The notes beneath the pieces are model-generated. The model was not told the origin of the DNA and did not search any database. It saw only the letters and a program-made list of their open reading frames with translations. From Bacillota bacterium (GTDB taxonomy: Bacteria > Bacillota > Clostridia > Acetivibrionales > DSM-1351), in contig JAEWZA010000061.1 in the NCBI GenBank assembly GCA_023395575.1, forward strand, positions 1 to 49,266: DNA of 49,266 bases, given 5' to 3'. Shown here piece after piece: positions 9,636-16,961 of this stretch; the stretch's first letter is position 1, and the number at the start of each line of letters is the position of its first letter. The translations under genes and the position numbers were made by a program.

Positions 9636-9794
9636 ATGAAGCAAATTATAATTGCAATATCAATGTTATCTATTGGGCTGGCTCTTATTATTGGAGTGGT
9701 CATTCCGATATTTGAGCGTGGAGAGAGTACTGGAGATAATGCTATTTTAAAGGGTCAGGCGTCAATTACAAGAGTGGGTAAGTTGATGAACTGA
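9636..9794 (+). CDS. pilin-like mini-protein 1
   Basis: A 52-residue protein: MKQIIIAISMLSIGLALIIG at the start, one hydrophobic helix to about residue 25 ending in IP, then a polar tail of 27 residues. GGAGAG and GAAGG lie upstream of the ATG. It is the first of three tandem paralogues sharing MK-x-III, a Met at position 10, ALxI near 16-19 and I/L-P-x-x-E at the helix end. Position right after tadC is where Flp pilin genes occur. The classic Flp leader Gly and EY motif are not seen, so it is either a reduced pilin or a small membrane accessory protein. Confidence 0.65.
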   Translation: MKQIIIAISMLSIGLALIIGVVIPIFERGESTGDNAILKGQASITRVGKLMN

Positions 9795-9835
9795 AGGTAA
9801 AAAAAATATATTAAATTAAAAGGAGAATTATAAAA

Positions 9836-10003
9836 ATGAAAAAAATTATTATTTCAATAGCCATGTTCGCTATAGCAATGGCACTATTAATTTCAGTAAT
9901 TATACCTCTTGCAGAACACGGAAGAGAAAATGGAGTTAAGGCAGAAGCGCAGGTAGACACAATAGATACAGAAATTAATTCATTAAGCAGCACGGTTAGA
10001 TAG
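9836..10003 (+). CDS. pilin-like mini-protein 2
   Basis: A 55-residue paralogue: MKKIIISIAMFAIAMALLIS, helix to about residue 25 (IIPLAE), then a polar tail with alternating charge (residues 27-55). AGGAG is upstream at slightly long spacing. It starts 41 bases after mini-protein 1 ends. Shared features with its neighbours are the basic N-terminus, the uninterrupted hydrophobic stretch and the Pro-x-x-Glu exit. Length and layout fit a subunit packed by its helix, but no prepilin cleavage motif is visible. Confidence 0.65.
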   Translation: MKKIIISIAMFAIAMALLISVIIPLAEHGRENGVKAEAQVDTIDTEINSLSSTVR

Positions 10004-10081
10004 CGAAAACTCGAAAAAGGGATTGGACCAATATGGTGTGATTTCAGTTACAAAAAACCATTTCTAATAAGGAAGGAGAGC

Positions 10082-10114
10082 ATGTACAATTTTATAATTG
10101 TCTATCAAAAATAA
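10082..10114 (+). CDS. possible 10-codon leader ORF before pilin-like 3
   Basis: ATG 10082 follows AAGGAGAG closely and opens a 10-codon frame (MYNFIIVYQK) that stops at 10112-10114, two bases before the ATG of pilin-like 3, which has no ribosome binding site within 35 bases. Termination-reinitiation would explain its expression. Unproven. Confidence 0.3.
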   Translation: MYNFIIVYQK

Positions 10115-10116
10115 AA

Positions 10117-10269
10117 ATGAAAAATATAATTATTGCAATTATTATGTTTGCAATATGTGTTGCACTTGTAATTGGAACAGTTCTTCCAGTATCAGAGCTT
10201 ATATCTGACACTGGTGGTGAAGTATTCCATACTGTAAAGCTGCTAAATGATAATATTACAGCTAATTGA
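10117..10269 (+). CDS. pilin-like mini-protein 3
   Basis: A 50-residue paralogue: MKNIIIAIIMFAICVALVIG, helix ending VLPVSE near residue 27, then a 23-residue polar tail. It differs from its siblings by a Cys at position 14 inside the helix. The ATG lacks its own ribosome binding site; a 10-codon ORF with one ends just upstream. Copy number three suggests a major subunit and variants, or a mixed filament. Function is inferred from the Tad context only. Confidence 0.6.
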   Translation: MKNIIIAIIMFAICVALVIGTVLPVSELISDTGGEVFHTVKLLNDNITAN

Positions 10270-10468
10270 AATAAGCATGAACTCAAATACAAGCAGCGAA
10301 GAGTCATAGGGAGTTTCATTTAAGTGCAGAGTATTGGCGAGATTAATTACGGTTCAAAGACTTCTCCTTGGTATAGTCTCAATAATAAATGTTATACCAG
10401 CGAGGTGCTTCTTTGATTACCAAGAAACCAATATAAATGTACCTATAATAAAGGAGTTTACATATAGA

Positions 10469-10909
10469 ATGAATAAGGTATACGCGTTTATAATAATCAT
10501 TCCATTAATTGCAATTTTATTTCTTAAAACAATGAGTTTTTATGAGTTTGATACAAAGCAAAGATATATTAAGAATGCCATTGACAATGTTGCGCATAAG
10601 GTTATGCTAACTGGTGTAATGACAGTTAAAGATAAAGAAGAATTAATGAATAAACTGCAAAAGCTAAGTTCCTTTGAAGATGAGGATATTATATTAAAAT
10701 GTGGTAATTTGGATTCAGATGGAACGTTATCAGATCTTAGTTCTTATAGTTTGGGAGAGGTACTTGATAGAGGTGAAGTGTTCAGCATATATATTCAGTC
10801 TGATGTAGAAACTGATTTTTCCAGAATGGAGGGCAGTTCAGAAAATGATAAGCTTTTTTATAAGGCAAAAGCTATTTGCAGGGTTGAAAAGAATAGACAA
10901 CAGGATTAG
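10469..10909 (+). CDS. TadE-like pilus protein, single N-terminal helix
   Basis: A 146-residue protein with one membrane helix at about residues 5-23 (VYAFIIIIPLIAILFLKTM), followed by FYEFDTKQRYIKNAIDNVAHKV, a layout like TadE/TadF minor pseudopilins: helix, then a heptad-like region, then an extracytoplasmic domain. ATG 10469 has AAGGAG at a long spacing of 12. The frame is open upstream to TTG 10334, so up to 45 more residues are possible, but no ribosome binding site supports that. The 3' end overlaps the next gene by 65 bases. Family assignment is by architecture. Confidence 0.55.
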   Translation: MNKVYAFIIIIPLIAILFLKTMSFYEFDTKQRYIKNAIDNVAHKVMLTGVMTVKDKEELMNKLQKLSSFEDEDIILKCGNLDSDGTLSDLSSYSLGEVLDRGEVFSIYIQSDVETDFSRMEGSSENDKLFYKAKAICRVEKNRQQD

Positions 10910-11585
10910 CAACTGGTTTAATGGTTTTAAGATTTATAGAAACCAGGTTGGAGGTGGCCTAGGAATAGTTTTTATAGGGCTAGGTGCCATTCTTTTAGCT
11001 TTTTTTATTCTTATAAATATCGCAGATTACTCTATTTTAACATATAAGAGGAATGCTATTGCTAAAGCAATGGACTATGCTGTAAATGCGGCAGTTCAGG
11101 AAATAAATATAGAGCAAAGTATAATGGGTTTGGCAGATGGATTTGCTGAAGATACGGGAAATAGAAGCTTAGATGGAGTTAAAATAGATATAGATAGGGC
11201 TAGGGAAACGTTTTTGATGGTATTTTATGAAAACTATAATTCTAGCAATTTTAGTATTGATGAAGAATTGTTATTATGCGCAACACATACAATTGAGCAA
11301 AATCTGAAATATATAATAAAAGCTGGTAATGGACAGATAAATGAAGGAAACCTTGAAAATCCTGAGTTTTTAGAATCTAGAATTAATAAGGCTATAAACC
11401 AATATTGGACAAATTCAGAGGATACTAGTCAGGTATATATAAATGGTAATGAAAAGACTAATATTATAGAAAAGGGGGCCTACTTATTTGCATTTATTAA
11501 AGATATAAAGATAAAAGGTCTTTATTCTCAAAGAACAACTAGCTTATCAAGCTTCACTGGTGCTAGAGTTGAAAGGCAGAAATGA
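10845..11585 (+). CDS. TadE/TadG-like pilus-associated protein
   Basis: A 246-residue protein with one strong membrane helix at about residues 38-62 (GLGIVFIGLGAILLAFFILI), followed by an amphipathic segment rich in Ala and Gln (AKAMDYAVNAAVQEIN), as seen in TadE/TadG-type proteins. The rest is predicted extracytoplasmic. The ATG has GGAGGG 11 bases upstream, inside the preceding gene; an in-frame TTG at 10884 is an alternative start. It is the last gene of the Tad group before a 411-base spacer. No von Willebrand domain of full-length TadG is visible. Confidence 0.55.
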   Translation: MISFFIRQKLFAGLKRIDNRISNWFNGFKIYRNQVGGGLGIVFIGLGAILLAFFILINIADYSILTYKRNAIAKAMDYAVNAAVQEINIEQSIMGLADGFAEDTGNRSLDGVKIDIDRARETFLMVFYENYNSSNFSIDEELLLCATHTIEQNLKYIIKAGNGQINEGNLENPEFLESRINKAINQYWTNSEDTSQVYINGNEKTNIIEKGAYLFAFIKDIKIKGLYSQRTTSLSSFTGARVERQK

Positions 11586-11996
11586 AGTGATCCATGCTCA
11601 AATTATAACAGTTTGTGTTACTTGTTTTTTCTTTAACCAAGTACCCCATTTAGCTAAGTTGTACTCGCTACCAGTAAAATAATAAGTAGTTTACCTGTAA
11701 ACTCAGGTAAAAATAAACTAGCACAACGAGATAAGTCTAACACGTTGTGCTAATTATTTTATAGGTCTTGCAGGATAAAAATTAAAGTACTGGTTTACTG
11801 GCACTTCCGTACAAACTTATCTAAATGGGGTACTCCCAAGATATTTGTTGAATTAGTAATGGATCATCCTAGATAATTATTCTAATATCAAATAAAACTA
11901 TTTTAGTGTAAAATATCATTAGTTAATAATAAGGTATTACCTGGTACTGGGAATAAGTAAGGAGATATAACGACATTATCTAATCGGGGAGCTACA
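11586..11996. other. intergenic spacer holding a palindromic element
   Basis: The first half is filled by the inverted-repeat element at 11640-11834, described separately. The remainder (11835-11996) is AT-rich and should hold the promoter of the radical SAM/SPASM gene. GGGGAG before 11997 is its ribosome binding site. I see no protein-coding frame with a ribosome binding site. Confidence 0.5.
11640..11834. repeat. 195-bp palindromic element with ~25-bp terminal inverted repeats
   Basis: The left end (11640-11664, beginning AGTACCCCATTTAG) is matched by the reverse complement of the right end (11809-11834), with one substitution and one extra base. Inside, CCAGTAAA (from 11671) pairs with TTTACTGG (from 11793), and AGCACAACG (11720-11728) with CGTTGTGCT (11743-11751) forms the apex. 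The whole element can fold into one long hairpin, as in MITE-like elements. The left half has a diverged copy at 44231-44312. I see no clear target-site duplication and no transposase. Confidence 0.75.
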
Positions 11997-12869
11997 ATGA
12001 AAAAATATAAAAAGGTTTACATTGAGATAACAAATATTTGTAATTTAAACTGCAATTTCTGTCCTTCAACAAAAAGACAGCTAAAATATATGAGCCAACA
12101 AGAGTTTTTACATGTTATATCACAAGTGAGACCATTTACAGATTATATATATTTTCATTTGATGGGAGAACCTCTTTTGAATCCGGAGTTGGAATGTTTT
12201 TTTGAGATTTGCAAGAACACTGGTCTGCAAGTAAATATTACCACAAATGGGACGCTGTTAAGAAAGTATGCAGGTATATTGCTTAATGCATCGGCACTGA
12301 GAAAGGTGAGTATTTCTCTACACAGCTTTGAAGCAAATGATACTCAGTTAGATATGCAAGAATATTTGGCTGATACAATTCATTTCGCAAAAGAGGCAAG
12401 TAAAAAGGGTATAATTTGTGAATTGAGGCTTTGGAATGGAGAGAGCGAAGGAATCAATGCCAGTAACTATTTGAATTCGTATATACTTAATGCCATAGAA
12501 CGAGCTATTAATATAGACTTTAGTCTGCAAGCTGCTTTGGGACAGAGCAATAATATTAAGCTACAAGACAAGTTGTTTTTACAGTTAGCAAAAAAATTTG
12601 AATGGCCTGATATGGATAGTGAAATAATGAATGAAGGAGTATTTTGCTATGGTCTAAGAGATCAGTTTGGGATTCTGGTTGATGGCACAGTTGTACCCTG
12701 TTGCTTAGATAACGAAGGTAATATTCCGTTAGGCAATATTTTTAATGAACCACTTAGTAAGATATTAAACTCAGAAAGAGCTAAAAAAATATATTCTGGT
12801 TTTACCGCGAGGACTGCAGTTGAAGAACTATGTAAAAAGTGTGGATATGCTAAAAGACATAAGAGATAA
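11997..12869 (+). CDS. radical SAM protein with SPASM-like C-terminus
   Basis: A 290-residue protein. The N-terminus has C15-NLN-C19-NF-C22, the radical SAM 4Fe-4S motif; HLMGEPLLNPEL fits the GGEP-like strand, and ITTNGTLL is typical. The C-terminal region has VPCCLDNEGNIPLGNIFNEP and, later, ELCKKCGY: a SPASM/twitch-type set of cysteines for an auxiliary cluster. Such proteins modify peptides, enzymes or cofactors. No small precursor peptide or sulfatase is adjacent, so the target is unknown. GGGGAG lies 6 bases before the ATG. Confidence 0.8.
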   Translation: MKKYKKVYIEITNICNLNCNFCPSTKRQLKYMSQQEFLHVISQVRPFTDYIYFHLMGEPLLNPELECFFEICKNTGLQVNITTNGTLLRKYAGILLNASALRKVSISLHSFEANDTQLDMQEYLADTIHFAKEASKKGIICELRLWNGESEGINASNYLNSYILNAIERAINIDFSLQAALGQSNNIKLQDKLFLQLAKKFEWPDMDSEIMNEGVFCYGLRDQFGILVDGTVVPCCLDNEGNIPLGNIFNEPLSKILNSERAKKIYSGFTARTAVEELCKKCGYAKRHKR

Positions 12870-13060
12870 TATTTTATGAGGTTTAGAAATTTACATGTTA
12901 TAATTTTAAAGCTTTTATGCAGTATAAATGATATAATTGATATTATATTTATTAAAGTTTTAGGATTAGGTTTTGGTATTTTTAAAATAGTACTTTTTTA
13001 CCAGAAGTAATGGCTGGTTAACAATAGTAATGGAATTAATTAAAAAGGGGGATCAGGTTC

Positions 13061-13084
13061 ATGCCTTATGTGATGGAGGTGTGA
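13061..13084 (+). CDS. possible leader ORF 1 (MPYVMEV) upstream of the ABC-F gene
   Basis: ATG 13061 has AAAGGGGG about 10 bases upstream and encodes seven codons. Its TGA stop (13082-13084) overlaps a GTG at 13081, giving a GTGA junction. That GTG starts a second six-codon frame (13081-13101, VNIIVN), whose TGA overlaps the ABC-F start TTG at 13098 (TTGA). ABC-F genes are often controlled by leader translation, which makes this layout interesting but not proven. Confidence 0.35.
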   Translation: MPYVMEV

Positions 13085-13097
13085 ACATAATTGTAAA

Positions 13098-15044
13098 TTG
13101 AATATTTTATCTGCCGAAGGCATTTCAAAAAGCTATAGTGAAAAAATTCTATTTAATAATATATCATTAGGAATTGGTGATGGGGACAAAATAGGTCTTA
13201 TTGGTATAAATGGAACAGGGAAAAGTACTTTGTTAAAGGTAATTGCGGGGTTAGAGACTACTGACACAGGAAGAATAATAAAAGGAAATAGTGTAAGAGT
13301 AGGTTATCTTGAACAGAGTCCTTCCTTTGAAGCTGGAACAACTGTGCTTGAACAGGTTTTTGCAGGACCTACGCCAATTATGCAGCTATTGCGTGAGTAC
13401 GAGCTTGTGCTAAGAAAGAGCGAACAAAACCCAGATGATAATAATTTGCAAAAGCTATTATTAGGATTAATGAGCAAGATGGACAGCTTAAATGCGTGGT
13501 CGATAGAAAGCGAAGCGAAAACCATTCTCACAAAATTGGGTATAGATGATTTTAGTGCTGATGTTGCAACGCTATCAGGGGGACAGAGAAAGCGTATAGC
13601 AATGGCGGGAGCGTTAATTAATCCAACAGAATTATTAATATTAGATGAGCCTACCAACCATATTGACAATGACTCTGTAGATTGGCTGGAAAAATACCTG
13701 AACACCAGAAAAGGTGCTCTTCTTATGGTAACACATGATAGATATTTCCTCGAAAGAGTTGCAAATAGAATTATTGAATTGGATCATGGAAAGCTATACA
13801 GTTATCAGGCTAATTATAGTAAATTTCTTGAGATGAAAGCCGAACGCGAAGAGCTAGAGCAAGCATCAGAAAAAAAACGTCAGAACTTACTCAGAAATGA
13901 ACTTGAATGGATAAGGAGAGGTGCTCAAGCTCGTTCTACAAAACAAAAGGCTCGAATAGAACGATTTGAAAAGCTACAGGAAACTGATTCGCCAATGCAG
14001 GATGACAATGTAGAAATACAAGTAGGAGCTTCAAGATTAGGAAGAAAAATTATTAAGCTTGAAAATATACAAAAGGCATATGGTGAAAATAAGGTTTTAG
14101 ATGATTTTAGTTATATATTACTCAGGGATGACAGAATCGGTATAATTGGTAAAAATGGAATTGGAAAATCAACACTGCTTGGAATAATTACAGGTCAAAT
14201 TAAGCCTGATATGGGTAGAGTTGAAATTGGAGAAACTGTCAAGATCGGATTTTTTACGCAAGAAAATGTGGATATGGATCAAAATCTTAGAGTTATAGAT
14301 TACATCAGGCAGGTGGCTGAAAATATCGAAACAAAGAATGGAAGCATTAGTGCATCTCAAATGCTGGAAAGATTTTTGTTTGCACCTAATGTTCAGTGGA
14401 CGCCTATATCAAAGCTTTCAGGCGGTGAGAAAAGAAGATTGTATCTGCTGAAAATTCTTATGGGAGCACCTAATATTCTATTGCTAGACGAGCCTACAAA
14501 TGATTTGGATATTCAGACATTGACTATACTAGAGAGCTATCTTGATGAATTTCCAGGAGCAGTAATAGCTGTATCCCATGATAGATACTTCTTAGATAGA
14601 ATAGCGACAAAGATATTTTCCTTTGAAGGTGGCGGCAATATAAAAAAATATGCTGGAAACTATTCAGATTACCGTGAGTATGTAACGAGCCAAGTCCAAT
14701 CTGATGAAATACCAAAAAAGGCTTCTGACGTTAAGCAAGACAGTAATTCACAAAGTAAAGCTGATAGACATGTACAAAAAGAGAGACAGCTCAAGTTTAC
14801 TTTTAAAGAACAAAAGGAATTTGAAGAAATAGATAGTATAATAGCAAATCAGGAAAGCCAATTGAAGAAGATACAAGAAGAAATTGATAAGGCGGCTAGT
14901 GATTTTGAAAAGCTTCAAGAGCTATTAGCAAAGCAGCAACAATTGGAGGAACAACTGGAATATTCAATGGAGCGCTGGACTTACTTATATGAATTGGCTG
15001 ATAAAATAGAAAAAAGCAGAGTTGGCAAAACCAAAGGAGAATAA
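13098..15044 (+). CDS. ABC-F family ATPase (Uup/YfmR-like)
   Basis: A 648-residue soluble protein with two ABC domains and no membrane segment. Domain 1: GINGTGKST Walker A, LSGGQRKRIA signature, LLILDEPTNH Walker B. A charged interdomain linker follows (about residues 240-300), then domain 2: GKNGIGKST, LSGGEKRRLY, LLLDEPTND. The C-terminal ~90 residues are a predicted coiled coil rich in Gln, Glu and Lys, as in Uup/YfmR. ABC-F proteins bind the ribosome E-site and relieve stalls. The TTG start gives MNILSAEGISKSY, matching the family, but the nearest GGAGG is 18 bases away; two chained mini-ORFs precede it. The stop abuts the ATG of the helicase gene. Confidence 0.9.
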   Translation: MNILSAEGISKSYSEKILFNNISLGIGDGDKIGLIGINGTGKSTLLKVIAGLETTDTGRIIKGNSVRVGYLEQSPSFEAGTTVLEQVFAGPTPIMQLLREYELVLRKSEQNPDDNNLQKLLLGLMSKMDSLNAWSIESEAKTILTKLGIDDFSADVATLSGGQRKRIAMAGALINPTELLILDEPTNHIDNDSVDWLEKYLNTRKGALLMVTHDRYFLERVANRIIELDHGKLYSYQANYSKFLEMKAEREELEQASEKKRQNLLRNELEWIRRGAQARSTKQKARIERFEKLQETDSPMQDDNVEIQVGASRLGRKIIKLENIQKAYGENKVLDDFSYILLRDDRIGIIGKNGIGKSTLLGIITGQIKPDMGRVEIGETVKIGFFTQENVDMDQNLRVIDYIRQVAENIETKNGSISASQMLERFLFAPNVQWTPISKLSGGEKRRLYLLKILMGAPNILLLDEPTNDLDIQTLTILESYLDEFPGAVIAVSHDRYFLDRIATKIFSFEGGGNIKKYAGNYSDYREYVTSQVQSDEIPKKASDVKQDSNSQSKADRHVQKERQLKFTFKEQKEFEEIDSIIANQESQLKKIQEEIDKAASDFEKLQELLAKQQQLEEQLEYSMERWTYLYELADKIEKSRVGKTKGE

Positions 15045-16586
15045 ATGGAACAATTATTTGAAAGTATGGAACTAAACAAGTCACTGGTTGATGCTCTTAA
15101 GAAGGTTAATATTACAGTGCCCACTGAGATTCAATCCAAGGCAATACCTGAGGCCCAGAAGAATAAGGATTTGATAATACAGTCGGAAACAGGGACTGGG
15201 AAAACGCTTGCGTACTTGCTACCTCTTTTTGAAAAGATAGATACGCTGAAGAAGGAAATGCAGGCAATTATACTTGTACCCACCCATGAACTGGCTATAC
15301 AAGTTGAAAGACAGATAGAAATGCTATCTCAGAATTCGGATTTAAAGGCAACATCTACGCCTATTATAGGTGATGTAAATATACTGAGGCAAATAGAAAA
15401 GCTTAAGCTTAAACCACATATAATTGTGGGAACAGCAGGGAGAATACTTGAACTAATACAAAAAAAGAAAATTTCTGCACACACAATAAAAACTATTATT
15501 ATAGATGAAGCTGATAGGTTGCTTGATGACAGCTATATTGAGGGGACAAAAGCTGTAATCAAGACGACACTAAAGGAGAGGCAAATAGTAATTTGCTCTG
15601 CCAGTATATCTGTACGTACAATTGAACGGGCAAAGATATTTATGAAGGAACCTTTATTGATAAAGAGCACTCCAAAGATGCAGGTTCCTGATACAATTGA
15701 GCATATTTACTTTGTGGCAGAGCAGCGTGAGAAAGTAGAAGTAATGAGAAAGGTCATCAGAATGATAAATCCACAAAAGGCAATTGCATTTTGTGGAAGC
15801 GGTTATGACATTGAAGAGGCAACAGAAAAGCTTAAGTATCATAAAATTAATGCAGACAGTATACATGGTTCAAATGTAAAGATGGATAGAAAGAAGGTAA
15901 TGGATAACTTCAAATCAGGAAAGCTGCAGATATTAGTTGCCACAGATATTGCAGCCAGAGGACTTGATATAGAAGGTGTAACACATATAATTAATTTAGA
16001 TATACCAGAGCGTTCTATGGAATACCTGCATAGGGCCGGAAGAACTGGTAGAAATGGCAAGTCAGGTGTGACAATATCTATTGTTACTGAAAAAGAAGTT
16101 GAATTTATTAAGCAGTATGAAAGAGAACTTAACATAACCATATTACCTAAGGCAATGAAAAATGGTGTTATGACTGAGTATAAAAAAGCTACAAAAAATA
16201 AAATTGCATCTCAGGCTACAGCAGCAAGTGGTGTTAAGACACATAGTAAATCCAGCTTTAAGCATAAATCAGATGAAAATGGGAAAGCAGGCAATAGAAA
16301 GAAATCTATAGAAGGACAATTGAGTACTGGTCATAACAGAAAACGTGGAATAGAAAGTGATTACAAGAGAAAGTCCGTTAAAAGCCATAAACAAGATGAC
16401 AAACAAGCTGTGGGGGATAGACAGAATAGCAGCAATGCAAAGCAATCGACAAATTATAAATCAAACAGCAAGGCTTCGGCAAACCGCAGCTCCAATGGAA
16501 AGCCAGCTAATGGCAGTTTAAATGTTAAAACATCATCAGGTGGAGCAAAAAGCAGTAAACCTATGGTATTTAGGAAACCGAAATAA
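15045..16586 (+). CDS. DEAD-box ATP-dependent RNA helicase with basic low-complexity tail
   Basis: A 513-residue helicase. Motifs in order: Q motif PTEIQSKAIP, I SETGTGKT, Ia PTHELAIQ, Ib VGTAGR, II DEAD, III SAS (in place of SAT), V ATDIAARGLDI, VI HRAGRTGR. The core ends near residue 375; the last ~135 residues are a disordered Lys/Ser/Asn/Gly-rich tail, likely for RNA binding as in CsdA/DbpA-type enzymes. ATG 15045 follows the previous stop directly, with AAAGGAG upstream, so it is co-transcribed with the ABC-F gene. Together they suggest a ribosome or RNA-structure maintenance unit, perhaps cold-responsive. Confidence 0.92.
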   Translation: MEQLFESMELNKSLVDALKKVNITVPTEIQSKAIPEAQKNKDLIIQSETGTGKTLAYLLPLFEKIDTLKKEMQAIILVPTHELAIQVERQIEMLSQNSDLKATSTPIIGDVNILRQIEKLKLKPHIIVGTAGRILELIQKKKISAHTIKTIIIDEADRLLDDSYIEGTKAVIKTTLKERQIVICSASISVRTIERAKIFMKEPLLIKSTPKMQVPDTIEHIYFVAEQREKVEVMRKVIRMINPQKAIAFCGSGYDIEEATEKLKYHKINADSIHGSNVKMDRKKVMDNFKSGKLQILVATDIAARGLDIEGVTHIINLDIPERSMEYLHRAGRTGRNGKSGVTISIVTEKEVEFIKQYERELNITILPKAMKNGVMTEYKKATKNKIASQATAASGVKTHSKSSFKHKSDENGKAGNRKKSIEGQLSTGHNRKRGIESDYKRKSVKSHKQDDKQAVGDRQNSSNAKQSTNYKSNSKASANRSSNGKPANGSLNVKTSSGGAKSSKPMVFRKPK

Positions 16587-16961
16587 CCAAATAGGTGGTT
16601 AACGAGCTATCTAGGTCCAAAAGTAGAAGTAAAGAACTCAAACTTCGCAGTTGAATATACTGCTTAAAGACAAGTAATATCAGGTGTGGTAGCATTATCA
16701 ATGGAAAGTTGGGTTAGAAATAATTGCATGAATTAGTTGGTGAGTCGAAGTGTTTTTGCCGAAAAACCAACACGATGTCGGTTTTAGCACACTATGAACC
16801 ATGGATGGTGAATGTGTGCGACGGCTAAAATACTGAGCTGAACCATTACTAATTAATGCAATTATTTTGGCAACAAACCATTGATAATGCTACCGCACCA
16901 ATAGATTTTTTATGTGCGAAGTTTGAATAAAGTATAAGAACTAAAGGGGGTTAAGTTCTAG
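16587..16961. other. intergenic spacer dominated by a long inverted repeat
   Basis: This spacer between the helicase and AraC genes is nearly all taken by the inverted repeat at 16636-16928. GGGGG at 16946-16950 is the probable ribosome binding site for the TTG at 16962. No protein-coding frame is supported. The fold could also end transcription from the helicase operon, although no U-tract follows the right arm. Confidence 0.5.
16636..16928. repeat. ~290-bp near-perfect inverted-repeat element
   Basis: Arms pair in blocks. 16636-16649 (ACTCAAACTTCGCA) pairs with 16915-16928. 16683-16704 pairs with 16878-16899 at 21 of 22 positions, and the one change allows a G-U pair. 16718-16737 pairs with 16848-16867 at 19 of 20. 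16738-16761 pairs imperfectly with 16822-16845. A smaller GCACAC/GTGTGC stem is at the apex. It is either a MITE-like element or a large structured RNA. No coding frame or transposase is seen, and no clear target duplication. Confidence 0.75.

Noticed and set aside
9811..10319. Minus-strand open frames opposite the mini-pilins
   Set aside because: They are antisense shadows of the hydrophobic pilin-like genes, which have start signals and conserved paralogy.
11640..11834. Insertion sequence or CRISPR repeat
   Set aside because: No transposase frame inside and no regularly spaced direct repeats; only inverted repeats are present, so a MITE-like or structured-RNA description fits better.
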